Shown: in pieces, positions 7,588-16,482 of the stretch
Layout of the letters: every line of letters starts with the position of its first letter
Position numbering within the stretch: position 1 is the first letter of the stretch
Assembly (NCBI GenBank): GCA_022775805.1
Contig: JALFKB010000136.1
Span: forward strand, 1-32,780
Length of the DNA stretch: 32,780 nucleotides
From: Clostridiales bacterium
Lineage (GTDB): Bacteria; Bacillota; Clostridia; Peptostreptococcales; Anaerovoracaceae
Direction of reading: 5' to 3'
The notes under the pieces: generated by a model
The model's database searches: none
What the model was told of the DNA's origin: nothing
Seen by the model: the letters and a program-made list of their open reading frames with translations, nothing else
Made by a program: the position numbers and the translations under genes

Positions 7588-8619
7588 TTATCCCTCCAGT
7601 TCCATGACTCTCAGCATATCCGAGAACACGCCGTAGGCCGTCTGCATGATCTCCGGCTCGTGTTCTACAACAGATACTGTTTTCATTAGATCCGTGGTTA
7701 TGGACACAACAGAGGTTGTGCTGTTCATGGATGCCAGCATGTGATCTCTAGGTATCTCCTCCGGCCCTACAGTTGCGATGACGTTTCCCTGTTCGTCCCT
7801 TGTTCCCCGGCAGAGGAGCTTTATAACCTTGCCCCTTGCCTTTGCATCTGCAATATCTTCGACGGTTATGTCCTCAATTCCCTTTCGCTCCACCTGATCC
7901 GGTGTGATTCCCGCATCCATCAGGACATTCAGAAGAGCCGTTATCTTACCCGCCGCGTCGTAGCCTTCAATATCCATTGCAGGGTCAGCCTCTATGAACC
8001 CCATGGCTCTGCCCCGTGCCATGATGTCATCCATATCGCAGCCCTTTTCCAGCTCTTCCAGGATGAAATTGGTGGTACTGTTGAGAATCCCTGTCACCTG
8101 AGTGACCCTGACCATTTTGAGAGTATGCTCCACGAGGTTGAATACCGGCGTTCCGTCCATTACCACTGTCTCATAGAAGAAGCCCACACGGTTCTCCTCG
8201 GCCATATCCCTGAGCTTTCTGAAATGCCAGGCAACAGGACCCTTGTTGGCGGTTATCCCGTGCTTTCCCCTTGTTATTGCCCCAATCAGATGATCAGTGG
8301 CAGGCTGTCCCGTTTCTATATTGAGCGGGGAAAGCTCCATTAGACAATCGTAATCTGCCTCCCTTATCAGCCGGTCATGATCCATGTCTGTGGTCATTCG
8401 GGCATCGAACCTGCCTGTTTCCTTAACATCCTCAAGAACCCTCCTGAGATTTATGCCCTCTTCGTTGTAAATATTTCCCTTTGTTGCAGTTGCTATGACG
8501 GTTACTGCAACATCTCTTCCGTATTTATTCTGTATCTCCTCATGCTTGTCAAGGAGCATTTCCCCAAAGGCCTGCCCCACATTTCCGAAGCCCATAAGAG
8601 CCAGTTTCAGCTGTTTCAT
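7588..8619 (-). CDS. hom: Homoserine dehydrogenase, short form without ACT domain
   Basis: Reduces aspartate semialdehyde to homoserine, the branch point toward threonine and methionine. The 343 residues contain the NAD(P)-binding motif GFGNVGQAF (10-18), ELSPLNIETGQPA, TANKGPVAW with the likely catalytic lysine K126, and GILNSTTNFILEELEKG. B. subtilis Hom is about 430 residues with a C-terminal ACT regulatory domain. This protein ends after the catalytic domain, so threonine feedback through ACT is not expected. The start is clear: AGGAG 5-6 bases before the ATG. The 30-bp gap to the upstream hydroxyacid dehydrogenase has no terminator, so the two are probably cotranscribed. No threonine or methionine pathway neighbours are present. 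Confidence 0.92.
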   Translation of the reverse strand: MKQLKLALMGFGNVGQAFGEMLLDKHEEIQNKYGRDVAVTVIATATKGNIYNEEGINLRRVLEDVKETGRFDARMTTDMDHDRLIREADYDCLMELSPLNIETGQPATDHLIGAITRGKHGITANKGPVAWHFRKLRDMAEENRVGFFYETVVMDGTPVFNLVEHTLKMVRVTQVTGILNSTTNFILEELEKGCDMDDIMARGRAMGFIEADPAMDIEGYDAAGKITALLNVLMDAGITPDQVERKGIEDITVEDIADAKARGKVIKLLCRGTRDEQGNVIATVGPEEIPRDHMLASMNSTTSVVSITTDLMKTVSVVEHEPEIMQTAYGVFSDMLRVMELEG

Positions 8620-8649
8620 CTTTTCTCCTAAACTGTTTATACCAAAATA

Positions 8650-9537
8650 TTACACAATTCTGTTCTGACGCTGTCCTTTGATGAATGCCGCCAAATTGCC
8701 TGCAGTAATGTCCAGCACCTTCTTCCGGGTTTCTGCCGGCATGAATGCCACATGTGGTGTGATTCGGCAGTTTTCGCACTCAAGAAGAGGACAGCATTCT
8801 TCAGGAGGTTCATTGACTGTCACATCAAGTCCTGCGCCCCTGAGCTTGCCCTTTTTAAGGGCATCTGCCAGAGCCTCTTCATCCACCAGCCCTCCTCTGG
8901 CAGTATTTATGAGAATCGCTCCGTCCTTCATCTTCGAAATGAATTCCCTGTCAACCAAACCAGCAGTCTCTTCATTGAGAGGACAGTGAAGTGACACAAC
9001 ATCCGATGCGATGGCTGCTTCTTTGTCACGGCTGTAGATATTCACTTTCATGCCCAGGGCCTCGCCGATTTCTGCAACCTTGCTACCGATACTTCCGAAG
9101 CCCACTATTCCCAGGGTCTTCCCATGAAGAAGGGTTGGAATCCCCTTCATGGGATCCTCTGTCATCCTTCCTTCTTCAAATACGGAGACTCTGTTTGTTA
9201 TATCAAGCAGAAGGGCTATGGTATGCTGGGCCACAGCTTCTCTGGAATACTCCGGAACATTGGCAACGGCGATGCCCAGCCTGCCGGCCGCCTCAATATC
9301 GATGTTGTTGTATCCCGTTGCGGCAGCGCCGATAAACTTCAGACGGGGACACCTTCTCATGAAACTCTCGTCTAAAGTGAGAGAATCCGTAATAACAGCC
9401 TCGGCATCGCGGGCTCTTTCAACCGCCTCCTCCATTGTGGATTCCGAATATGCCTCAAAGCTGCATATGTCCTCAAAAGCATCCCAGCTCAAATCTCCGA
9501 AATTGATGTCTCTGTAATCCAGAAATACTGCTTTCAT
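8650..9537 (-). CDS. D-isomer-specific 2-hydroxyacid dehydrogenase
   Basis: An NAD(P)-dependent oxidoreductase of the D-2-hydroxyacid family (glycerate, lactate or phosphoglycerate dehydrogenase-like); the substrate cannot be assigned. The nucleotide-binding motif GIVGFGSIGSKV is followed by INTARGGLVDEEAL with the substrate-binding arginine, NEPP with the catalytic glutamate, and ITPHVAFMP with the catalytic histidine. The region after the second Rossmann strand (IYSRDKEAAIASDVVSLH) looks about 12-18 residues shorter than I expect for the family, and the protein is short overall at 295 residues. The track ORF begins six codons earlier at 9555, but only the ATG at 9537 has an AAGGGA site at proper distance. 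The gene sits just downstream of the tRNA terminator and upstream of hom. A dedicated promoter is not clear. Confidence 0.85.
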   Translation of the reverse strand: MKAVFLDYRDINFGDLSWDAFEDICSFEAYSESTMEEAVERARDAEAVITDSLTLDESFMRRCPRLKFIGAAATGYNNIDIEAAGRLGIAVANVPEYSREAVAQHTIALLLDITNRVSVFEEGRMTEDPMKGIPTLLHGKTLGIVGFGSIGSKVAEIGEALGMKVNIYSRDKEAAIASDVVSLHCPLNEETAGLVDREFISKMKDGAILINTARGGLVDEEALADALKKGKLRGAGLDVTVNEPPEECCPLLECENCRITPHVAFMPAETRKKVLDITAGNLAAFIKGQRQNRIV

Positions 9538-9561
9538 TCTGTTTCGTCCCTTCATAATAAG

Positions 9562-9587
9562 AAAAACAGGGAGGCAGAGCCTCCCTG
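9562..9587 (-). terminator. Rho-independent terminator after tRNA-Pro
   Basis: On the minus strand: perfect 9-bp stem CAGGGAGGC/GCCTCCCTG, loop TCT, then TTTTTCTT. It lies 7 bases after the CCA end of the tRNA gene. Some readthrough may feed the hydroxyacid dehydrogenase and hom genes downstream. Confidence 0.9.
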
Positions 9588-9594
9588 AATACAG

Positions 9595-9671
<77 letters not shown>

Positions 9672-9695
9672 AAGTCGCATAACAACGACTACACG

Positions 9696-9724
9696 ATATT
9701 AACACTTTATTCCCTGCTTGTAAA
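9696..9724 (-). promoter_or_regulatory. Promoter of tRNA-Pro
   Basis: On the minus strand: TTTACA, 17-bp spacer, TAATAT, with the -10 box about 25 bp upstream of the mature tRNA 5' end. Confidence 0.75.
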
Positions 9725-9773
9725 CCTCATACCGCAATAATTCGGTACAGATTTATTTCACGCTCCCAATAAT

Positions 9774-10712
9774 CTATCTGAGCATGCCCTTTTCCCGGTG
9801 GTATGCCTTTGCCTGAATGCAGTCGGAGGCGATCTGCGACTTCAGTGCTTCAATATCTTCAAACTTCTTCTCACCTCTGGTATGCCTGATAAAATCCACG
9901 CTTATGGTCTTGCCGTAGACATCCTCGTCAAAATTGAAAACATGGGTCTCAATATTCTTCTCGTATGTACCCACTGTAGGCTTGACTCCCACATTGGTTA
10001 CCCCGGGATGTCTGATGCCGTCTATGGTGCACATTGTAATGTAAACGCCGTTTGGAGGAGTTACCATCGTGTTGTCTACGGTGATGTTGCAGGTTGGGAA
10101 GCCTATCGTTCTTCCCAGCATGTTTCCTTTAACGATTTCGCCGCTTATGGAATACATTCTGCCCATAAATCTGGTGCATTCCTCCATTCTGCCCTCCTGA
10201 ATAAGCTTTCTTATGTAAGTGCTGCTGACAACAATACCGTCTATTTCAAAGGGCTCCTGAACATGTATTCCGAAACCTCTCCTGATTCCCTCCTTCATCA
10301 GCACCTCGGGATTACCCTGGGCTCTGTATCCGAATCTGTAGTTGAATCCGCAGTAGGCCTCCCGGATATTGAATTTCTCCACCAGGATCTTCTCTATGAA
10401 GTCAAGGGGGCTCATGTTCAGAATCTCTTCAGTGAAAGGAATGTTAAACAGATAGTCAATGCCCATTCCCTCCAGAATCCTTACCTTTTCATCATGGTAA
10501 AGAATGTTCTTTACCGGCTCCACATTTTTAAGAAGTGTGCTTGTATGATTTGAGAAGGTGAACACTGCGCTTTTCAGTCCGGCTGTTTCCGCTTCCTTCA
10601 CCGATCTGTTTATTATTTCCTGATGCCCTCTGTGAACCCCGTCAAAATTTCCCAGGGCCACCACAGTGGGCTCAACTTTATTTATTTCATCAAGGCTGTT
10701 AAAAATCTTCAT
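9774..10712 (-). CDS. ribF: Bifunctional riboflavin kinase / FAD synthetase
   Basis: Phosphorylates riboflavin to FMN and adenylylates FMN to FAD. The N-terminal adenylyltransferase domain has VVALGNFDGVHRGHQEI (residues 17-33) and a later SSTYIRKLIQEGRMEE, the nucleotidyltransferase signatures. The C-terminal kinase domain has GNMLGRTIGFPTCNI and PPNGVYITM. The length of 312 residues is standard. The start MKIFNSLDEI is the usual kind of N-terminus, but the purine-rich AGGA lies very close to the ATG, so initiation may be weak or coupled to truB 24 bp upstream. It is the last gene of the rimP-nusA operon. After it there is only a weak hairpin without a T-tract before the tRNA promoter. Confidence 0.96.
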   Translation of the reverse strand: MKIFNSLDEINKVEPTVVALGNFDGVHRGHQEIINRSVKEAETAGLKSAVFTFSNHTSTLLKNVEPVKNILYHDEKVRILEGMGIDYLFNIPFTEEILNMSPLDFIEKILVEKFNIREAYCGFNYRFGYRAQGNPEVLMKEGIRRGFGIHVQEPFEIDGIVVSSTYIRKLIQEGRMEECTRFMGRMYSISGEIVKGNMLGRTIGFPTCNITVDNTMVTPPNGVYITMCTIDGIRHPGVTNVGVKPTVGTYEKNIETHVFNFDEDVYGKTISVDFIRHTRGEKKFEDIEALKSQIASDCIQAKAYHREKGMLR

Positions 10713-10736
10713 TTCCTGTTATCTGTTAGTCTTATT

Positions 10737-11759
10737 CTATCTCTGTTCAATAAATACTTTATCAGCTTTCAGAAGCTTTTCTTTCCTGTCGTGATATCCG
10801 GTACCCAGGAACTCTCCCGTTTCCCTCTGGTACACTCTGTATATACAGTCGTATGCCCGACCCCGGGCATTTTCGGGAATTTTCCCCGTTCCTGCCCCTT
10901 TGCCCGTTTCCATAAGAGCACGTGAGTCGCACTCCTCTTCCACAGTAAGCTGATTCCATCTTATGCTGTTGCCTCTGCTAAAAAACACCGCTCTGTCCTC
11001 AGGCATGGAAACCCTGCCGAAGTGAACCAGTGGATAATCCGGCGGAAGGAGAAGCTTCTCCAGCGCATCCGCTGACATTTCCTTAACCTGATCTGCTGTT
11101 ACCTTCGCCATGGCAATGTCAATGTTGCCGACACCCCTTCTCTGAAGACCGGTCATGGTGCATCCGCAGCCCAGGCTTTCTCCCAGATCGGCGCATATTG
11201 TTCTTATGTATGTCCCCTTGGAGCACACAGCTTCAAAGGCAAACTCCCCGGCGTCCATATCCGCATCCAGCAGTCTGATGCTTTTGATATAGGCTCTCCT
11301 TGGCTTAACCTCAACCTCAGGCTCACGGTTGCTGTAGGCATATTCGTAAAGCCGCTTGCCGTTTATTCTAACGGCGCTGAACCTTGGAGGAAGCTGCATT
11401 ATTTCTCCCCTGAAGCTCTCGAGAGCCGATGCGATATCCTCACCGGTTATCTGCTGCTGACGGCAAATCTCCTGCCAGCTTTTTTCCTGTATCACACTTC
11501 CCCAGATATCAAGGGTGTCCGTGGTGATTCCAAGCTTTGCCCGGCAGACATATGTCTTGAAATCCAGATCCATGTACTCCATTATCCTGGTTGCCTGCCC
11601 TACGAAAATAGGCAGAACCCCTGTTGCCATGGGATCCAGTGTTCCTCCGTGGCCGACTTTTTTGATTCCCTTCACCCCCAGCACTCTTCTGCATACAGCA
11701 ACGCAGTCGCTGGAGGTCCATTCCTGTGGTTTATTTAAAACTAAAATACCATCCTTCAT
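10737..11759 (-). CDS. truB: tRNA pseudouridine-55 synthase
   Basis: Makes pseudouridine 55 in the T loop of most tRNAs. The N-terminus MKDGILVLNKPQEWTSSD and GHGGTLDPMATGVLPI, with catalytic aspartate D42, are the TruB signatures. FSAVRINGKRLYEYA and SKGTYIRTICADLGE are also typical. At 340 residues it is about 30 longer than the B. subtilis protein; the extra length lies in the C-terminal third, including a GKGAGTGKIPENARGRA segment. The ATG directly abuts the TAG stop of nrnA, with AGGGA about 7 bases upstream, indicating translational coupling in the operon. Confidence 0.96.
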   Translation of the reverse strand: MKDGILVLNKPQEWTSSDCVAVCRRVLGVKGIKKVGHGGTLDPMATGVLPIFVGQATRIMEYMDLDFKTYVCRAKLGITTDTLDIWGSVIQEKSWQEICRQQQITGEDIASALESFRGEIMQLPPRFSAVRINGKRLYEYAYSNREPEVEVKPRRAYIKSIRLLDADMDAGEFAFEAVCSKGTYIRTICADLGESLGCGCTMTGLQRRGVGNIDIAMAKVTADQVKEMSADALEKLLLPPDYPLVHFGRVSMPEDRAVFFSRGNSIRWNQLTVEEECDSRALMETGKGAGTGKIPENARGRAYDCIYRVYQRETGEFLGTGYHDRKEKLLKADKVFIEQR

Positions 11760-12746
11760 CTATCTTCCCTGTAGCGTGTCCCGGCTTCTTTCAAGCTGTT
11801 CCTTTAATGTCCTGCGGGCATCATCCATGGTGCCCCTGAAGGTGTATCCCGCCGCCTTCACATGGCCGCCTCCTCCAAAGAAAGAGGCAATATCCACAAC
11901 ATTTCCCGTTGATTTGGCCCTCAGGCTGCACTTCACCGTTCCCGGCTCCTTTTCCTTGAGCATGGCTGCGATTTCAACATTCTCGATGTCTCTCAGACAA
12001 TCGATGGCCGTTTCCGCATGCTGGTATTCGGCGCCGCACTCCCTTAGCATTTCCTCTGTGATGTAGCTTACCGCACATCTTCCATCCATGAGAAGCTCCA
12101 TGTTCTCATAGACCTTCATCTGAACATAAATCTCATGAATGTTCCTGTTCTGGAAGGCGCTCACTATTATCATGTTGTGATCAATGCCTTCCTCCATGAG
12201 ATCTGCAGCAATCCTCAGGGTTTCTGCTGTGGTGTTTGAATACCTGAAATTGCCCGTATCGGTGCTAAGCCCCGTGTAAATGGCATTTCGCATCTCCCGG
12301 GACAGCTCCACATCATCAAATTTCCTGATAAGCTTGTAAATAATACCGGCGGTTGCCGCCTCATTCTCATCGATGTAATAAAGTTCACCGTAACCCTCAG
12401 CAGTCAAGTGATGATCGATGCAGAGTTTCTTCTTTCCCTCCAGATAACGGGAAAGCCTTCCTGATATTCGTGAATCACCGCTACAGTCAACGCAAAGGCA
12501 GACATCCGGATTTTTCATGCACTCAATATCGGTGGTGCAGCATCCGTAATCCAGAAAATCTATATATCCCGGCAGAGGCTCCCCCATGAGCACCATGCAG
12601 TCGGCTCCCAGGCTTCTTATGGCAAGGCAAAGCCCCACGCATGAGCCGATGGCATCGCCATCTGCGTTATCGTGGGGAAACAGCAGAACACTGTCTGCCT
12701 CTCTTATTACCTCTGCAAGTTCCTTTAATGTGGCATTAGCATTCAT
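11760..12746 (-). CDS. nrnA: DHH-family oligoribonuclease / pAp phosphatase
   Basis: A DHH/DHHA1 phosphoesterase of the NrnA type, which in B. subtilis degrades very short RNAs and dephosphorylates 3'-phosphoadenosine 5'-phosphate. Metal-binding motifs are HDNADGDAIGS (residues 25-35), VDCSGDSR (86-93), and DHH at 111-113 in CIDHHLTAE. The C-terminal DHHA1 substrate motif reads FFGGGGHVKAAG. The length of 328 residues is normal. The gene begins one base after the rbfA stop, with no strong ribosome binding site, so coupled initiation is likely. The order rbfA-nrnA-truB-ribF is common in Firmicutes. A specific c-di-AMP phosphodiesterase role is less likely because GdpP-type membrane domains are absent. 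Confidence 0.93.
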   Translation of the reverse strand: MNANATLKELAEVIREADSVLLFPHDNADGDAIGSCVGLCLAIRSLGADCMVLMGEPLPGYIDFLDYGCCTTDIECMKNPDVCLCVDCSGDSRISGRLSRYLEGKKKLCIDHHLTAEGYGELYYIDENEAATAGIIYKLIRKFDDVELSREMRNAIYTGLSTDTGNFRYSNTTAETLRIAADLMEEGIDHNMIIVSAFQNRNIHEIYVQMKVYENMELLMDGRCAVSYITEEMLRECGAEYQHAETAIDCLRDIENVEIAAMLKEKEPGTVKCSLRAKSTGNVVDIASFFGGGGHVKAAGYTFRGTMDDARRTLKEQLERSRDTLQGR

Positions 12747-12747
12747 G

Positions 12748-13113
12748 TTACCGCAGTTTACTGATAATATCTTCTATGTGTCTGCCGTATTCAAGGGAGT
12801 GATCAACCTTGAAAATCAGCTCCGGCACATGTCTGAGTTTCATCTCATGGCCAATCTCTTTTCTGATGAATCCCTTAGCCTTTTCGAAGCCCTCAAGGAC
12901 TTCCTCCTGCTGCCTTGCAGCCTCAACGGGATCATTACTCATATGGAGAGGTGAGAAATACACCGTGGCATAGCTGTTGTCGCTGGTAACCTCCACGGCA
13001 GTAATGCTTATCATGGAGTTCAGTCTGGGGTCCTTCAGGCCGTGAAGGAGCATGTCACTGATTATCTTTCGTATTTCTTCACCTATTCTTCCCTGTCTGT
13101 ATCCTTTTCCCAT
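12748..13113 (-). CDS. rbfA: Ribosome-binding factor A
   Basis: A small KH-like 30S maturation factor needed for late 16S rRNA 5'-end processing and cold growth. The 121 residues read MGKGYRQGRIGEEIRKIISDML, then LKDPRLNSMISITAVEVTSD, then YATVYFSPL and MKLRHVPELIFKVDHSLEYG, all standard RbfA blocks. It starts one base after the infB stop codon and ends one base before nrnA. Its start has only a weak upstream purine tract, so translation probably depends on infB. Confidence 0.96.
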   Translation of the reverse strand: MGKGYRQGRIGEEIRKIISDMLLHGLKDPRLNSMISITAVEVTSDNSYATVYFSPLHMSNDPVEAARQQEEVLEGFEKAKGFIRKEIGHEMKLRHVPELIFKVDHSLEYGRHIEDIISKLR

Positions 13114-13114
13114 A

Positions 13115-15901
13115 TTAGTTTCTCGCTATTTCTTCCATGGTGAAACATTCAATGATGTCGCCTTCCTTGATGTCATTGTAGTTCTCAATTCCGATACCGC
13201 ACTCGTAACCCTGGGCAACTTCCTTGGCATCATCCTTGAATCTCTTCAGTGATGAAATCTTGCCTTCGTGAATTACAATACCGTCGCGCACCAGTCTGAT
13301 GCTTTCGTTTCTCACAACCTTGCCGTCGGTAACGTAAGCACCTCCGATGATACCAACATTAGGCACCTTGAATGTCTCTCTTATTTCAACAGTACCCAGT
13401 ACAACCTCCTTGAATTCAGGATCAAGCATACCCTTCATTGCGTTTTCCACATCATCAAGGATGTTGTAGATTACGTTATATGTTCTTATCTGAATTCCGT
13501 CACGCTCAGCCATTCCTGTTACGGCAACGCTTGGACGAACATTGAAGCCGATAATAATCGAACCTGATGTGCCCGCCAGCATAACGTCGGACTCATTGAT
13601 TGCTCCAACACCTGTGTGTACAATATTTACCTTTACTTCATCGTTTGACAGCTTTTCAAGTGATGTTACAATGGCACCTACTGAGCCCTGTACATCTGCC
13701 TTGACAATAAGGTTGAGTTCCTTGACCTCACCCTCCTTGATCTGGCTGAAGAGTTCCTCCAGAGTCTGGCTTGAATTCCGTGCCAGAACCTCCTGTCTAA
13801 CCTTCTGCTGTCTGTTATATGCTATTTCCTTGGCCTGACTTGACTTCTTCACAGCATTGAATACGTCGCCGGCTACAGGAACATCTGAAAGTCCCAGAAT
13901 TTCAACTGCAGTGGCAGGGCCGGCCTTTTTAAGCTTTTCTCCCTTGCTGTTTGTCATAAGTCTGATCTTGCCTGAGCATGTTCCGGCAACAACGCTCATG
14001 TCTGACTTCAGAGTACCGTTAAGAACCAGCAGTGAAGCGATAGGTCCCTTGGCCTTATCAAGTCTTGCCTCCAGAACTGTTCCCACCGCCATTCTGTCAG
14101 GGTTTGCCTTCAGCTCCAGAACTTCTGCCTGTAGCAGAATCATCTCCAGTAGGTTTGTTATACCTTCTCCGGTCTTTGCTGATACTGGAACACTTATTAC
14201 ATCTCCGCCCCAGTCTTCAACAAGGATGCCCTGCTCTGCCAGATCCTTTTTAACGATATCCGGATTTGCTCCCGGCTTGTCCATCTTATTGATGGCAACA
14301 ATAATAGGAACACCTGCCGCCTTGGCATGGCTTATGGATTCTATTGTCTGAGGCTTTACGGAGTCGTCAGCCGCAACAACCAGAACTGCGATATCCGTTG
14401 CGTGGGCTCCTCTGGCTCTCATTGCTGTAAACGCCTCGTGACCCGGTGTATCCAGGAATACGATCTTCTGACCGTTTATTTCAACCTCGGATGCACCGAT
14501 ATGCTGAGTAATTCCTCCGGATTCTCCTGCAGTTACATTTGTGTTTCTGATTGCGTCCAGCAGAGATGTCTTACCGTGGTCAACGTGACCCATTACAGTA
14601 ATAATCGGAGGACGAGGCTTCAGATCCTCTTCCTTGTCCTCGAAGGTTTCGATTCCTTCCTCTTCCAGATATTCTTCCTCTTCATCAACTGCACCGATTG
14701 CAATCTTGATTCCCATTTCATCAGCCAGAAGCTGAACCGTGTCCTCATCGAGATTCTGATTCTGGTTTGCCATTACCCCCATCTTCATGAGGGTCATAAT
14801 AGCCTGGGAGAGGGTTGTCTTTGTCTGCTCAACAAAACCTGCCACTGTAATAGGACAGTTTATGAGCACTGTTCCTGCTTCAAGTTCAACTTCAGGTACT
14901 TCAGGCTCTTCAACCTTAGGTCTGTTCTGATGTCTCTTCTTTCTTTCCTGTTTTTCAAGGGACTTAGGAGCAGGCTTTCCTGACTTCTTGCCGCCTCTTT
15001 CAAGCCTTGAGAATTTATCTCTTTCCTTGTCTCTGTCTCTATCCTTACCCTTCTTGCCGTAAGTGGAGGTCTTACCGGCATCAGGTGCATCTTTCTTGTC
15101 TGATTCAGCTGCCGCCTTACGGGATGGGCGTGCCGGTTTAGCGGAGGTTTCTGCCGACTTCTTCGCAGCTGCTTTTTTCTTCTCGGCCGCTTCCTTCTCT
15201 TCGCGCTTAATGTCTTCGGCCTTCTTGATAATCTTGATTCTGCTCCTTGGAGCCTCTTCCTTTTTCTTTGGTTCAGGCTTCGGCTCTTCCTTCTTCTCAA
15301 CAGGAGCCGCAGTTTCCTTTTCTTTCACTTCTTTCTTCTTATCCAGAGCCTTCTTCTCAATGCTCTTTGCCAGATCCGCAATCTTTTCTGCTGTTCCGGC
15401 CACCTTTGAAGCCACTTCTTCCGTAACCTCTGCAGCCTTAAGCTCCAGGGCATCCTTTCTTGCTTCAGCCTCGGCCTTTTCCTTGGCAATTCTCTCCTCG
15501 AGCTTTGCCTTCGAAATCTTAGGCGCGCCTACAGGCGGCTTTGCCTTCGGAACAGGTGCCTTGGCGGCAGGTGACTTGTCAGAAGCAGCCCCCTGTGCTG
15601 CGGCAGGCTTCTTGGTTGCTGCCGGCTTCTTCTTTTCAGGCAGCTTAATAGTGGCCGCCTTTACCGTTACCTTCGGCTCACCGTCCTTCTTATCGCCTTC
15701 GCTCTTCTTTGTCTTGCTTCTTCGTGCAATCTTTGTTTCTGATTTTGCATTCTTTCTCAGAATTGTGTTCTTTACTGCCTTTGCATCCATATCCGACAGT
15801 TCATCTGATGAATCCGTAACTTTGATTCCCATGGACTGTGCCTTTTCAAGCACTTCCTCCCCTGCGATTTTCAGTTCTTCCGCTAATTCTATTATCTTCA
15901 T
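13115..15901 (-). CDS. infB: Translation initiation factor IF-2
   Basis: GTPase that places fMet-tRNA on the 30S subunit and promotes subunit joining. The 928 residues begin with an IF2N module (MKIIELAEELKIAGEEVLEKAQ), then about 300 residues of Lys/Ala/Glu/Pro-rich low-complexity sequence and a second IF2N region. The G domain starts near residue 430 with GHVDHGKTSLLDAI, GGITQHIGASE, DTPGHEAFTAM, NKMDKPGANPD and SAKTGEG. Domains II-IV complete the protein. The track start at 15907 is a GTG only 2 bases after AGGAGG; the ATG two codons later has 8-base spacing and is preferred. The long N-terminus is typical of Clostridia. The antisense ORF of 287 codons at 15063-15926 is a by-product of the low-complexity region. 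Confidence 0.98.
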   Translation of the reverse strand: MKIIELAEELKIAGEEVLEKAQSMGIKVTDSSDELSDMDAKAVKNTILRKNAKSETKIARRSKTKKSEGDKKDGEPKVTVKAATIKLPEKKKPAATKKPAAAQGAASDKSPAAKAPVPKAKPPVGAPKISKAKLEERIAKEKAEAEARKDALELKAAEVTEEVASKVAGTAEKIADLAKSIEKKALDKKKEVKEKETAAPVEKKEEPKPEPKKKEEAPRSRIKIIKKAEDIKREEKEAAEKKKAAAKKSAETSAKPARPSRKAAAESDKKDAPDAGKTSTYGKKGKDRDRDKERDKFSRLERGGKKSGKPAPKSLEKQERKKRHQNRPKVEEPEVPEVELEAGTVLINCPITVAGFVEQTKTTLSQAIMTLMKMGVMANQNQNLDEDTVQLLADEMGIKIAIGAVDEEEEYLEEEGIETFEDKEEDLKPRPPIITVMGHVDHGKTSLLDAIRNTNVTAGESGGITQHIGASEVEINGQKIVFLDTPGHEAFTAMRARGAHATDIAVLVVAADDSVKPQTIESISHAKAAGVPIIVAINKMDKPGANPDIVKKDLAEQGILVEDWGGDVISVPVSAKTGEGITNLLEMILLQAEVLELKANPDRMAVGTVLEARLDKAKGPIASLLVLNGTLKSDMSVVAGTCSGKIRLMTNSKGEKLKKAGPATAVEILGLSDVPVAGDVFNAVKKSSQAKEIAYNRQQKVRQEVLARNSSQTLEELFSQIKEGEVKELNLIVKADVQGSVGAIVTSLEKLSNDEVKVNIVHTGVGAINESDVMLAGTSGSIIIGFNVRPSVAVTGMAERDGIQIRTYNVIYNILDDVENAMKGMLDPEFKEVVLGTVEIRETFKVPNVGIIGGAYVTDGKVVRNESIRLVRDGIVIHEGKISSLKRFKDDAKEVAQGYECGIGIENYNDIKEGDIIECFTMEEIARN

Positions 15902-15920
15902 ACGCACAACCTCCTTTATG

Positions 15921-16223
15921 CTATGATTCTATTTCCTTCAGAATTGCCTCCGCGAAATTTCTGTCCAGAATCCCAAATACGCTTCTGCCTGACGTTCCCG
16001 TTACGTGAGACATCTCATCTATGGTTCCGGACTTAATGTAATCCACTCCGGCCTTTCTGATTTCCTTCATTATTTTCTTTTCGCTTCCCTGAGAGATATC
16101 CTCTGCCAGAATCATGAGTCTCACCTTGCCGCGGCTCAGATTGAAGGAGCAGGTATTTACTCCCGAGACCAGATTTCCTGATTTTTTAGCGAATCCCATG
16201 AGGGTCAGAGCCTTACTGTTCAT
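15921..16223 (-). CDS. ylxQ: L7Ae-family ribosome-associated RNA-binding protein (YlxQ)
   Basis: A 100-residue member of the L7Ae/L30e/S12e/Gadd45 fold family, cytosolic and probably RNA-binding through kink-turns. It shows LMGFAKKSGNLVSGVNTC near the N-terminus, a VRLMILAEDISQGSEKKIMKE core and a GTSGRSVFGILDRNFAEAIL tail. It occupies the conserved slot between ylxR and infB. Its ATG lies within the last codons of ylxR, an 11-base overlap (ATGAACAGTAA), which indicates translational coupling. A precise function in bacteria is not settled. Confidence 0.92.
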   Translation of the reverse strand: MNSKALTLMGFAKKSGNLVSGVNTCSFNLSRGKVRLMILAEDISQGSEKKIMKEIRKAGVDYIKSGTIDEMSHVTGTSGRSVFGILDRNFAEAILKEIES

Positions 16224-16482
16224 AGTCCTTCAGCTCCTCAAACACTCTATTGAGTTCCTCCTCAGGAATATTGGCCTGCAGGCTTCTCTGCAGCGCCTTT
16301 TTCTTCAGCGCCTTCTCCCTGCAGCTGCTGTTTTTGCAGAGATAAACGCCTCTTCCCTTGGCCCTGCCTGTGGGATCAACTGTGAGTCTGCCCTCATACC
16401 AGGCAATTCTTATCAGCTGATTTTTGTCCTTCGATTCCATGCATCCGATGCATCTTCTCACTGGCTGTTTCTTATTCTTCAT
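16213..16482 (-). CDS. ylxR: YlxR/DUF448 family nucleic-acid-binding protein
   Basis: A small basic protein of 89 residues encoded between nusA and ylxQ. It shows the family signature PVRRCIGCMESKDKNQLIRI, then DPTGRAKGRGVYLCKNSSC. The YlxR family (also called RnpM) has been linked to RNase P modulation in B. subtilis; I infer the same general RNA-binding role only from family membership. The track start at 16596 adds 38 residues that overprint the nusA end in another frame. The ATG at 16482, overlapping the nusA stop by 11 bases (ATGAAGAATAA), gives the normal family length. Confidence 0.93.
   Translation of the reverse strand: MKNKKQPVRRCIGCMESKDKNQLIRIAWYEGRLTVDPTGRAKGRGVYLCKNSSCREKALKKKALQRSLQANIPEEELNRVFEELKDYEQ

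Noticed and set aside
14327-14983. 218-codon plus-strand ORF
   Set aside because: Antisense to the IF-2 GTPase domain; a by-product of codon bias.
15063-15926. 287-codon plus-strand ORF rich in Phe, Ser and Ala
   Set aside because: Mirror of the Lys/Ala/Glu-rich linker of IF-2 in the opposite strand; low complexity and no start signals.
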